From contig PGXW01000026.1 of the NCBI GenBank assembly GCA_002839355.1, positions 1-39,777 of the forward strand: a stretch of DNA of 39,777 nt, given 5' to 3'. The first letter of the stretch is position 1. Every line of letters starts with the position of its first letter. Made by a program: the position numbers and the translations under genes. Below are positions 32,998 to 39,777 of this stretch, piece by piece. The notes beneath the pieces were generated by a model that did not search any database, was not told where the DNA came from, and saw only the letters and a list, made by a program, of their open reading frames with translations. The DNA comes from Spirochaetae bacterium HGW-Spirochaetae-2 (GTDB lineage Bacteria > Spirochaetota > Spirochaetia > Sphaerochaetales > Sphaerochaetaceae).

Positions 32998-34574
32998 GAG
33001 CGGTACGCGTAATCCCGGCAACCCGGGATCTATCAACAGGTCAACAGACCAACCACTTCACACCCAAGCGTAGGGTCGCAGGCTATGCCCGCGTTTCCAC
33101 CGACAGCGAGGATCAGTACGCATCCTATGAGGCACAAGTGGATTACTATACCACCATGATCAAGGCGAATGCCGAGTGGGAACTCGTCGGTATCTACACC
33201 GACGAGGGCATCAGTGGTACCAGCACCAACAGGCGCGAGGGATTCAATCGCATGATCGCCGATGCGCTTGCTGGCAAGATTGACCTGATTGTCACCAAGA
33301 GTGTCAGCCGTTTCGCGCGCAACACCGTGGACAGCCTGCAGACCATCCGCAAGCTCAAGGAACACAAGGTGGAGGTCTATTTCGAGAAGGAATCGATAAA
33401 GACCTTTGACAGCAAGGGGGAGCTCTTGATCACCATCATGAGCTCCTTAGCGCAGGAAGAATCACGATCCATCTCGGAGAACGTGAAATGGGGACGTCGC
33501 AAACGCTTTGCCGATGGGCAGGTTACCGTCCCATTCACGCGTTTCCTTGGCTACGACAAAGGGCCTGATGGCAACCTGGTGGTGAATCCCGAGCAGGCGA
33601 AGCTGGTCAGGCATATCTTCTCATTGTTCCTGCAGGGCCTGACGTTCCACGGGATCGCAAAGCGCCTTGAGAGCGAAGGACACAAAACCGGTACCGGCAA
33701 CAGTGCATGGCATGCCTCAGCAGTGAAACACATCCTAACCAATGTGAAGTACAAGGGTGATGCACTCCTACAGAAGTACTACATCGCAGACTTCCTTACC
33801 AAAAAGCCCGTAGTGAACAAGGGAGAAATTCCCCAGTACTATGTTGAGAAAAACCATGAGGCTATCATCACACCGGAGGTCTTCGATCTTGTGCAAAAAG
33901 AGATCGAGTATCGCGCCCAACATGTAGAAACGAGAAATGGGACACACGTTTTTTCCGGACGCATCCGATGCGGAGTCTGTGGAGGATTGTTTGGACCGAA
34001 GGTGTGGCACTCTGGAAGTAAGTATCGGAAGGTGGTATGGCAGTGCAATGAAAAATATGCTGATCGGCACAACAAATGTACGGTTCCACACTTATCCGAG
34101 GAGTTGATTAAAAATCTGTTCGTCAAGGCGATGAACAAGTTTGTATCCCAAAAGGAAGGGATCATCAAAACTTTCGAAGATATCAGGGACACGGTTCTCG
34201 ACTCTTCGGAGGATGAGGAAAAGCTGAAGGATCTCGAGCAAGATCGCATGCAGATCATCGGAAAATTAGAACAATTGACAACTGTGAATGCCTCGGCTGC
34301 GATGGATCAGGATGTCTACCAAAGTCGGTACAACCAACTCTCGGATCGTTACCACGAGGTGGAATCCCAAATGTCAGCCCTGAATGATGCGATACAGGAT
34401 CGCCAATATCGAAAGACCAAAACGGAACTATTCCTCAAAGCCTTTCAGAAGCAGGAGGAGGTGGTGACCGGGTTCTCCGAGCATCTCTGGCATTCGCTTG
34501 CCGATCATGCAGAGGTGCATGGAAAAGAGGATGTGCGGTTCACGTTCAGAAATGGGGTGGAAATTCAAGCCTAA
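32994..34574 (+). CDS. Serine recombinase B with zinc ribbon and coiled coil
   Basis: A 526-residue protein. The catalytic serine is in YARVSTDSEDQ (Ser35); DEGISGT, VTKSVSRFARN and QEESRSISENVKWG complete the resolvase domain. A recombinase domain (NPEQAKLVRHIFSLFLQGLT, NVKYKGDALLQKYY) is followed by a zinc ribbon (IRCGVCGGLFGP, VWQCNEKY, NKCTVPHLSEE) and a C-terminal coiled coil of about 90 residues (DEEKLKDLEQDRMQIIGKLEQL), the set-up of classical large serine integrases. It starts inside the end of recombinase A. Its greater length and coiled coil suggest it is the main integrase, with A as a partner (inference). The region ends at 34574. Confidence 0.92.
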   Translation: MRAVRVIPATRDLSTGQQTNHFTPKRRVAGYARVSTDSEDQYASYEAQVDYYTTMIKANAEWELVGIYTDEGISGTSTNRREGFNRMIADALAGKIDLIVTKSVSRFARNTVDSLQTIRKLKEHKVEVYFEKESIKTFDSKGELLITIMSSLAQEESRSISENVKWGRRKRFADGQVTVPFTRFLGYDKGPDGNLVVNPEQAKLVRHIFSLFLQGLTFHGIAKRLESEGHKTGTGNSAWHASAVKHILTNVKYKGDALLQKYYIADFLTKKPVVNKGEIPQYYVEKNHEAIITPEVFDLVQKEIEYRAQHVETRNGTHVFSGRIRCGVCGGLFGPKVWHSGSKYRKVVWQCNEKYADRHNKCTVPHLSEELIKNLFVKAMNKFVSQKEGIIKTFEDIRDTVLDSSEDEEKLKDLEQDRMQIIGKLEQLTTVNASAAMDQDVYQSRYNQLSDRYHEVESQMSALNDAIQDRQYRKTKTELFLKAFQKQEEVVTGFSEHLWHSLADHAEVHGKEDVRFTFRNGVEIQA

Positions 34575-34861
34575 AAAAAGTGCTACGGGTTTGACCCCCA
34601 TCATCTCTCTCCTACGAAATCAACGTGTCTTTGACGTTAGCCCCCACTTCTTTCACATATCCTTCTCGTAGACACAACTTTTATTGCTTATCCAACCCTA
34701 TTTGATGCGTCTGTCCTGTGCGTTTCGTGCCACCCTCTTGTTAATTCCCTCCGATGTTGATATCTTATGGGACGAACACCGATCCTGTCAGGACGATGAT
34801 TCGCTGTATTGTGTTTCGCTCGATTAAAAAAAACCGGACTTGATCTAGAAGGACAGGTACC
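34575..34861. other. Intergenic region before the pantothenate operon
   Basis: About 290 bases between recombinase B and panB with no gene. CCTG-T-CAGG (part of TCCTGTCAGGA) around 34785-34795 is a small near-palindrome in what should be the panB promoter region. The right end of the recombinase cassette should lie here, but I could not find a repeat shared with its left end. Confidence 0.4.
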
Positions 34862-35728
34862 ATGGAACAGACGCCACGCAACTACCGGACACCAGATGCC
34901 GCAATCGATTTAACGGAGCTACATCCACTGACCGCCCCCGACTTTGCCAAACGGAAGAAGTCCAACCGCAAAATTTCAATGATCACCTGTTACGACGCCG
35001 TATTCGCGCAAATTATCGCACGCACACCGATCGATTGCGTGCTTGTCGGCGATAGTTGCGCCATGGTCGTCCACGGTGAGAAAACCACCATTCCGGCCAC
35101 CGTCGACATGATGATAACTCACACCCGGTCCGTCCGCACCGGTTTGCAGGCAGCCGGCCTTGCCAAGTTCCTCGTGGCAGACATGCCGTTCCTCAGTTTC
35201 CGCGCAGGCCTTCCCGTAGCCATCGAAGCCGCGGGAGCACTAATGCGCGCTGGTGCCGACGCTGTCAAGCTCGAAGGAGTTGATGGCCATGAAGATGTTG
35301 TCCACAATCTGGTTCAATCGGGCATTCCGGTCATGGGTCATCTCGGACTCACCCCGCAATCCTTCCACACACTCGGCGGCCACAAAGTCCAAGGACGTAA
35401 CAATTCATCCGTAGAGGTCCTCAAAGCCCAGGCGCTCAAGCTGGAACAACTGGGTTGCTTTGCCCTGGTGCTCGAGTGCATCCCCGAGAAGCTCGGAGGC
35501 GAGATCGCCCGGCAACTTTCCATCCCTGTAATCGGTATCGGAGCCGGTAGAGAAGTCGACGGCCAGGTGCTGGTGCTCCACGACATGCTCGGGCTCACCG
35601 GTTTCACTGCCACCTTCGTGCACCGGTACATCGACGGCTCCGCATTGGTCGTGCAGGCATTGAAGGAATACTGCGACGACATCGACTCCGGGGCATTCCC
35701 AGGAGCTACGGAAGTGTTCGGACCGTAA
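34862..35728 (+). CDS. panB: Ketopantoate hydroxymethyltransferase
   Basis: A 288-residue enzyme of pantothenate synthesis that adds a hydroxymethyl group from methylene-tetrahydrofolate to 2-oxoisovalerate. MITCYDAVFAQIIART opens the TIM-barrel; VGDSCAMVVHG, ADMPFLSF, GADAVKLEG, GHLGLTPQS and ALVLECIP are the PanB signatures, the last with the catalytic Glu. GIGAGREVDGQVLVLHDMLG is the C-terminal motif. An N-terminal extension of about 35 residues precedes the barrel, so an internal start is possible, but the ATG at 34862 with AAGGACAGG nearby is acceptable. It heads an operon of six genes for pantothenate and coenzyme A. Confidence 0.96.
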   Translation: MEQTPRNYRTPDAAIDLTELHPLTAPDFAKRKKSNRKISMITCYDAVFAQIIARTPIDCVLVGDSCAMVVHGEKTTIPATVDMMITHTRSVRTGLQAAGLAKFLVADMPFLSFRAGLPVAIEAAGALMRAGADAVKLEGVDGHEDVVHNLVQSGIPVMGHLGLTPQSFHTLGGHKVQGRNNSSVEVLKAQALKLEQLGCFALVLECIPEKLGGEIARQLSIPVIGIGAGREVDGQVLVLHDMLGLTGFTATFVHRYIDGSALVVQALKEYCDDIDSGAFPGATEVFGP

Positions 35729-35830
35729 CGTACCCGAAATGGTACCGGAACGCGACAAGAGCGTTTCAGTCCAGATGTCTGTACAAGTTGCCCGAATAGC
35801 TACTGTCGGGTTTCGGAGGATATATTCTTG

Positions 35831-36706
35831 ATGAATCGAATAACCACTACAAACCAATCGGAGTCCACGAACCGAGAACCCACGGCAGAGACGGTGCACA
35901 CCATGCGGATTATCACCACGTCCGGGCAGTGGAGGCATGAACTGGCAACCCTGGGGGCGAGCTCCATAGGACTGGTGCCAACCATGGGAGCTCTCCACGA
36001 GGGACATCTCTCGCTTGTCCGACGGTCACGAATCGAAAATGACATCACAGTCGTCAGCATCTATGTCAATCCCACCCAGTTCAACAATCCCCATGACCTC
36101 GATTCCTACCCCCGTACCCTCGATGATGACTACCGGCTGCTGGAACGAGAGGGGACCGACTACTTGTACCTCCCTGACTATCATTGCATGTATCCCGATG
36201 GATACCGGTACCGCCTGCACGAAATCGAATTGAGTACTATCCTCTGCGGAGCCTCCCGGCCCGGGCACTTCGATGGGGTACTTTCAGTCGTCCTCAAACT
36301 CCTGGCAGCCATCGGACCGCACCGGGCGTACTTCGGCGAGAAGGATTATCAGCAGTATCTGCTGGTAGACGGTATGGTAAAGGCGTTTCAGCTGCCGACA
36401 GCCATCGTACCCTGTCCGATTCTCCGTGAGAGCTCGGGACTGGCCATGAGTTCGCGCAATCGGCTATTGTCATCCGAGGAAAAGCGGAAGGCTCCCGAAT
36501 TCCACCGGATTCTCGATTCCGGGACATCAATCGAGGGAATTCGGCAAAATCTTGAGGCTTGTGGATTCATCGTCGATTACGTCGAAGAGCACTTCGGAAG
36601 AGTGTTCGGTGCAGTAGTTCTTGGGCACGTGAGGTTGATCGACAACATCCCGCGAAAACCCGAAGCGCGACAGGAGTGTTTTGGTTCGGAGGTACATACA
36701 TGTTGA
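35831..36706 (+). CDS. panC: Pantoate-beta-alanine ligase (pantothenate synthetase)
   Basis: A 291-residue enzyme that joins pantoate and beta-alanine using ATP. PTMGALHEGHLSLV holds the HIGH-type nucleotide motif, VSIYVNPTQF and AYFGEKDYQQ are family strands, and GLAMSSRN is the KMSKS-like loop. GASRPGHFDGVLSVV is also diagnostic. ATG 35831 (or the TTG just before it) follows GGAGG at 35815-35819; a shorter form from ATG 35903 would match the usual PanC start (MRIITT) but lacks a ribosome site. The stop overlaps coaC by 7 bases. Confidence 0.95.
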   Translation: MNRITTTNQSESTNREPTAETVHTMRIITTSGQWRHELATLGASSIGLVPTMGALHEGHLSLVRRSRIENDITVVSIYVNPTQFNNPHDLDSYPRTLDDDYRLLEREGTDYLYLPDYHCMYPDGYRYRLHEIELSTILCGASRPGHFDGVLSVVLKLLAAIGPHRAYFGEKDYQQYLLVDGMVKAFQLPTAIVPCPILRESSGLAMSSRNRLLSSEEKRKAPEFHRILDSGTSIEGIRQNLEACGFIVDYVEEHFGRVFGAVVLGHVRLIDNIPRKPEARQECFGSEVHTC

Positions 36707-37293
36707 ACGAAACACAACAGGAGAGAACCGGTTCATCCCCAGTCCTAGGCACACCTAAAACCAACATATTGCTGCACCTCTCGGGATCCATATCCTGCTT
36801 CAAGGCCTGCACTCTCGCTTCCATGCTCGTCAAGGAGGGCTTTAATGTCCAAACAACCACATCTGAAACCGCTTTGAAATTCATCGGTACAGCCTCCCTT
36901 GAAGGAATCTCCGGACGACGAGTGATCACCGACCTCTTCGGCGGCACGCCCGATCCCACCCCCCATATTACCCTCTCGCAACGATGGGCACACCTGATCC
37001 TAGCCTATCCCGCTTCGGCCAATCTCCTGAATCGCCTTGCCGCCGGCCTCTGTGATGATCTTTTTGGCGCCATCTGCCTTGCCAACAATTTCCATGTGCC
37101 GCTCTGGCTCGCTCCTGCCATGAACAGCGATATGTACGCCCACCCGGCAGTGCACGCATCCATCCAGCGATTGGAGTCCTGGGGAGCCGTAGTACTCCCA
37201 ACCGAAGAGGGGCGACTCGCCTGCGGGACCATCGGCCAGGGCCGCCTGTTGGCACCCGAGACCGTCATGGCCCTGTTGAGGAAGGCCTTGTGA
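36700..37293 (+). CDS. coaC: Phosphopantothenoylcysteine decarboxylase, stand-alone CoaC
   Basis: A 197-residue flavoprotein that decarboxylates 4'-phosphopantothenoylcysteine. LLHLSGSISCFKA is the flavin-binding start, HLILAYPASANLLNRLAAGLCDDL the FMN/dimer region, LAPAMNSDMY the PAMN motif, and GRLACGTIGQGRL the substrate-recognition clamp with its cysteine. The length equals the CoaC half of the usual CoaBC fusion, and CoaB is a separate gene downstream. GGAGG lies 7 bases before ATG 36700, inside the end of panC. Confidence 0.92.
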   Translation: MLNETQQERTGSSPVLGTPKTNILLHLSGSISCFKACTLASMLVKEGFNVQTTTSETALKFIGTASLEGISGRRVITDLFGGTPDPTPHITLSQRWAHLILAYPASANLLNRLAAGLCDDLFGAICLANNFHVPLWLAPAMNSDMYAHPAVHASIQRLESWGAVVLPTEEGRLACGTIGQGRLLAPETVMALLRKAL

Positions 37294-37331
37294 ATACGAG
37301 GCAAAATCGATCGGTGGGGATTATCATCCAC

Positions 37332-37357
37332 ACGTTCATTACGTTCATTACGTTCAT
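37332..37357 (+). repeat. Short tandem repeat, ACGTTCATT x 3
   Basis: A 9-bp unit is repeated nearly three times (37332-37340, 37341-37349, 37350-37357, the last ending CATC) in the 100-base gap between coaC and coaB. This is the longest gap between early genes of the operon. It may be prone to slippage. No function is evident. Confidence 0.6.
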
Positions 37358-37393
37358 CCGCGATACAGCCTGGCTTGGCAGGGAGCAGGTATC

Positions 37394-38263
37394 ATGCGAA
37401 TCCTGATAACCGGCGGTGGATGCGAAGAGCCCATCGACACAGTGCGCAGCATCTGCAACTTCTCCACCGGAGCCACCGCGGCGTACTTATGCGATAGGCT
37501 CTCCGAAGCAGGCCACGAAGTACTCGCCATCCTCGCCCAAAGCGCAACCAAACCGTCATGCGTAATTCCTGTCCACGCGTTCCGCACCTTCAGGGACTTG
37601 GAAGCAACTCTGCGGTCCGTGCTTGCCGAACATAGGTTTGGCATGATCATCCAAGCAGCCGCGGTAAGCGACTACGGAATCGGCAGCGTGGAAATCGATG
37701 GTATCGCATATCTCCCGGGCAACTTCGGGAAAATCGCGTCGGGTTCGCGGGTGGTCCTCAACCTCTGTGAACACCCAAAGATTATCGACAAGTTGCGTCA
37801 ATGGTCCTGCAATTCAGATTGCACTGACTATGCTGACTGCACCGATTATCCCGAATGCACGATCGTGGGATTCAAGTTGACGTCTGGTGCCAATACAATC
37901 GAGCGCGAAGTGGTGATTGCCGATCTGTTTCAGCATTCGGAAATAGACCTGGTGGTCTCGAATGACCTGTCCGAGATCACTAGGGACAGACACCCTTTCC
38001 GGATATATGGAACTGTTTTCGACGGAGAATTTCCTGAACGCCACCCAAAGGACGGCAGGAGGATTTCGGGCGACAGGTACGTACAACCGAACCGAAACTC
38101 TCCCGTCTCAATTCAGCACCTTAGACTTCAAGCCCAAGGAACCACAAAAGAAGACCTGGCCGCATGGCTGGAAAACCTGGCTTCCAGCCTGGAACAATCG
38201 GTTGAAACCGAGAACGGACACCACAATACAGGACAACGAGACATACAAGGAGGATGCACATGA
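37394..38263 (+). CDS. coaB: Phosphopantothenate-cysteine ligase, stand-alone CoaB
   Basis: A 289-residue protein. ITGGGCEEPIDTVRSICNFSTGATAAYL is the CoaB nucleotide-binding and dimer segment, IIQAAAVSDYGI the acidic strand, EIDLVVSNDLSEI the SND segment with the conserved Asn, and KEDLAAWLENL the C-terminal helix. It ligates 4'-phosphopantothenate to cysteine, usually with CTP. Residues 142-156 (DCTDYADCTDYPECT) are a cysteine-rich repeat inserted in a normally variable loop. The last 20 residues are a polar tail. Its stop overlaps the coaX start (ATGA). The ATG lies 9 bases after a GGGAGCAGG stretch. Confidence 0.88.
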   Translation: MRILITGGGCEEPIDTVRSICNFSTGATAAYLCDRLSEAGHEVLAILAQSATKPSCVIPVHAFRTFRDLEATLRSVLAEHRFGMIIQAAAVSDYGIGSVEIDGIAYLPGNFGKIASGSRVVLNLCEHPKIIDKLRQWSCNSDCTDYADCTDYPECTIVGFKLTSGANTIEREVVIADLFQHSEIDLVVSNDLSEITRDRHPFRIYGTVFDGEFPERHPKDGRRISGDRYVQPNRNSPVSIQHLRLQAQGTTKEDLAAWLENLASSLEQSVETENGHHNTGQRDIQGGCT

Positions 38264-39033
38264 TTCTGACAATCGATGTCGGCAATACCCAAATCCTGGG
38301 AGGATTGTTCGACGGGAACGACCTGGTCCTACAATTCAGGCGAATCACGAGCGCAGGCACCAGCAGCGATGAACTCGGGCTGTTTTTACGCAGCGTCATT
38401 AGGGAAAATGGATTCGACCCGGCAGCAGTTATACAAATCATATGCTGCAGCGTGGTGCCCTCCGTCAACCATTCGCTGGGTAGCGCCTGCGTAAAATACT
38501 TCAAAATAGAAGCCCTATTCGTGCAAGCTGGCACTAAAACCGGCCTCAAGATAAAGTATAACCACCCCAAGGACGTAGGCTCTGACCGGATTGCGAACGC
38601 AATTGGAGGAATATCCCTCTATCCCGACCGGGACTTGATTATCATAGACCTGGGCACAGCCACGACCTTCGACGCGATCACTTTCGACCGGAACTACCTC
38701 GGAGGAGCAATCGCGTCAGGACTCAAGATGTCCATGCTGGCACTCGAGACAGGTACCGCGAGACTGCCTTCGGTCGAGATCGCACGTCCCGAGAAAGCGT
38801 GCGGGAGTTCCACGATTGAGGCGATCCAAGCGGGCCTCTTCTACGGTCACATTGGGCTGATCCGAGAGTTCATCCTGCGGTTCGAGTCTGAGTGTTTCGG
38901 CGGCCGCAAGCCAATAGTGATCGGTACAGGGGGATTCTCTCGCCTATTCGAATCCACGGGATTATTCACAGACATCCAGCCCAATCTGGTTTTGCTAGGG
39001 CTCAGGAAGGCACTGGAGCTGAACCGGGGATGA
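38260..39033 (+). CDS. coaX: Type III pantothenate kinase
   Basis: A 257-residue kinase that phosphorylates pantothenate in the first step of coenzyme A synthesis. TIDVGNTQILGGLFDG is the ASKHA phosphate-1 loop, DVGSDRIANAIGGISLY the substrate segment, and IIDLGTATTFDAI the phosphate-2 loop, followed by GGAIASGLKMSMLALETGTARLP. This is the CoaX type, which is not feedback-inhibited by coenzyme A. The second of two close ATGs (38260) is chosen because AGGAGG lies 6 bases upstream, and the first ATG overlaps that site. It overlaps coaB by 4 bases. Confidence 0.95.
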   Translation: MILTIDVGNTQILGGLFDGNDLVLQFRRITSAGTSSDELGLFLRSVIRENGFDPAAVIQIICCSVVPSVNHSLGSACVKYFKIEALFVQAGTKTGLKIKYNHPKDVGSDRIANAIGGISLYPDRDLIIIDLGTATTFDAITFDRNYLGGAIASGLKMSMLALETGTARLPSVEIARPEKACGSSTIEAIQAGLFYGHIGLIREFILRFESECFGGRKPIVIGTGGFSRLFESTGLFTDIQPNLVLLGLRKALELNRG

Positions 39034-39165
39034 CCGGGAAGGTCAATATGATAGGGCCAGGAAATGGTTGAAGATGGAGCTCAGACCGGGCATTGATGCG
39101 CCGGGAATCTAAATCACATGATGCAACCATACACCGAGACCACGGACGCAAGGAGCGAATACCAT

Positions 39166-39510
39166 ATGATGATTCAAATTCTGAAATCCAAATTGCACAG
39201 GGCAACCGTCACCGGTGCAGACCTGAACTACGAAGGGTCGATCTCTATCGATCCACGATTGTACCGGCAAGCCGGTATGCATCCGTACGAGAAAGTGGAT
39301 GTGCTGAACGTGAACAACGGAGCCCGGTTCTCAACCTATATCATAGAAGGCAAGAGCGGGGAAATCTGCCTGAACGGTGCGGCTGCCCGATTGGTCGCTG
39401 TGGGTGACAAAGTGATCATAGTCTCCTACACATGGATCGAGGAAAATTGGAACAAAACTTGGAAACCCACTGTGGTGATCCTAGGAGAACACAACACTCC
39501 TGTGTCATGA
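39166..39510 (+). CDS. panD: Aspartate 1-decarboxylase (pyruvoyl enzyme precursor)
   Basis: A 114-residue protein that makes beta-alanine from aspartate. ILKSKLHRATVTGADLNYEGSISID is the classic start; the self-cleavage site is Gly24-Ser25 when counted from ATG 39166, the same numbering as E. coli PanD, which supports this start over an upstream ATG at 39118. AAGGAG lies 10 bases upstream. VDVLNVNNGARFSTYIIEG and GDKVIIVSYTWIEE are the remaining conserved strands. It supplies beta-alanine to PanC in the same operon. A 5-bp AGGAG/CTCCT pair at 39483-39501 covers its end. Confidence 0.94.
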   Translation: MMIQILKSKLHRATVTGADLNYEGSISIDPRLYRQAGMHPYEKVDVLNVNNGARFSTYIIEGKSGEICLNGAAARLVAVGDKVIIVSYTWIEENWNKTWKPTVVILGEHNTPVS

Positions 39511-39677
39511 AACCCCGGACAGCGTCAGGAGTCAACTGTGGGGAATAGGAAAGCTAAAGATATTGTAACTCAGGGATGCGACCTTCACCCCGGAAAGTTC
39601 AAACAGGAGGAATTCTCGCAACCCTTCAAAACCCGTTTCCACAATTTATGCACCACTAAAGCTGGCGTTGAACAGTT

Positions 39678-39755
39678 TGTAGTACAAGTAGACCGAACTA
39701 ATTCATATTCGAAAAGGAATTAGTTCGGTCTGTACCGAAATCAGTTTGTACTACA
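39678..39755. repeat. Nested inverted repeats after panD
   Basis: The inner repeat AGACCGAACTAATTC (39690-39704) is exactly mirrored at 39717-39731 around a 12-base loop. An outer pair, TGTAGTACAA (39678-39687) and TTGTACTACA (39746-39755), encloses it. The inner stem, 15 bp, could be a transcription terminator for the pan operon, though no T-run follows. The nested layout also fits the end of a mobile element. The rest of 39511-39677 holds no gene that I can support. Confidence 0.55.
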
Positions 39756-39777
39756 CCTTCGGTTCAGCCTCCAGAAC

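Noticed and set aside
37332-37357. CRISPR-like repeat array
   Set aside because: The 9-bp unit is repeated directly without spacers and only about three times. No cas gene is present.
39538-39723. Small ORF after panD
   Set aside because: It is a 61-codon frame with no ribosome site or similarity, and it ends inside the nested inverted repeat.

Overview
The window looks like a chromosomal stretch from a bacterium of the Spirochaetes, most likely Sphaerochaeta or a close relative. This is an inference. It rests mainly on the solute-binding protein leader, a signal peptide running into an Ala/Glu-rich start after a GSQEAAAA-like sequence with no lipobox cysteine. No rRNA or tRNA gene is visible to anchor the taxonomy. 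Base composition changes sharply along the window: moderate GC to about 12.5 kb, GC-rich from 12.5 to 22.6 kb (extreme in the phage tail genes), AT-rich from 22.7 to 30 kb, then GC-rich again. This suggests a patchwork of acquired blocks.

Layout. (1) 1-2031: the end of chrB, a DUF1232 membrane protein and an MFS exporter, then a short relic of a serine recombinase. (2) 2476-14280: a suspected membrane-lipid or acyl-chain locus. A MalT/LuxR-type ATP-binding regulator is divergent from an SPW-repeat membrane protein and a radical SAM enzyme. A second half has a DUF2974 (Mbeg1-like) hydrolase, a TetR regulator, a paralogous radical SAM enzyme, a fused CmpB-type membrane/HD-hydrolase protein and an AMP-forming acyl-CoA ligase. 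A 14-bp TGACA-N4-TGTCA operator lies in two sigma70-like promoters, one for tetR and one for the divergent hydrolase, tying this half together. (3) 14281-17548: a PAS-PAS-GGDEF diguanylate cyclase and a serine recombinase, bracketed by imperfect direct repeats. The right-hand repeat ends exactly where a 3' fragment of radC begins, so this looks like a mobile element inserted in radC. (4) 17854-22532: a tail-only phage fragment made of Ig-like modules, a collagen-like fibre and two tip proteins, with no head, packaging or lysis genes.

(5) 22754-29906, minus strand: an uptake and catabolic operon. Its order of transcription is solute-binding protein, permease, FAD-dependent oxidoreductase, permease and a two-domain cyclase, followed after a hairpin by a SorC-type regulator. 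No ABC ATPase is present. (6) 30261-34574: a recombinase cassette with two tandem copies of a zinc-finger/HTH protein plus SHOCT-like protein, then two overlapping serine recombinases. (7) 34862-39510: a pantothenate and coenzyme A operon, panB-panC-coaC-coaB-coaX-panD, with CoaB and CoaC as separate proteins and several overlapping genes. A nested inverted repeat closes the window.

The part most likely to be undescribed is block 2, whose genes suggest regulated radical remodelling and turnover of fatty-acyl chains. Its chemistry cannot be told from sequence alone.
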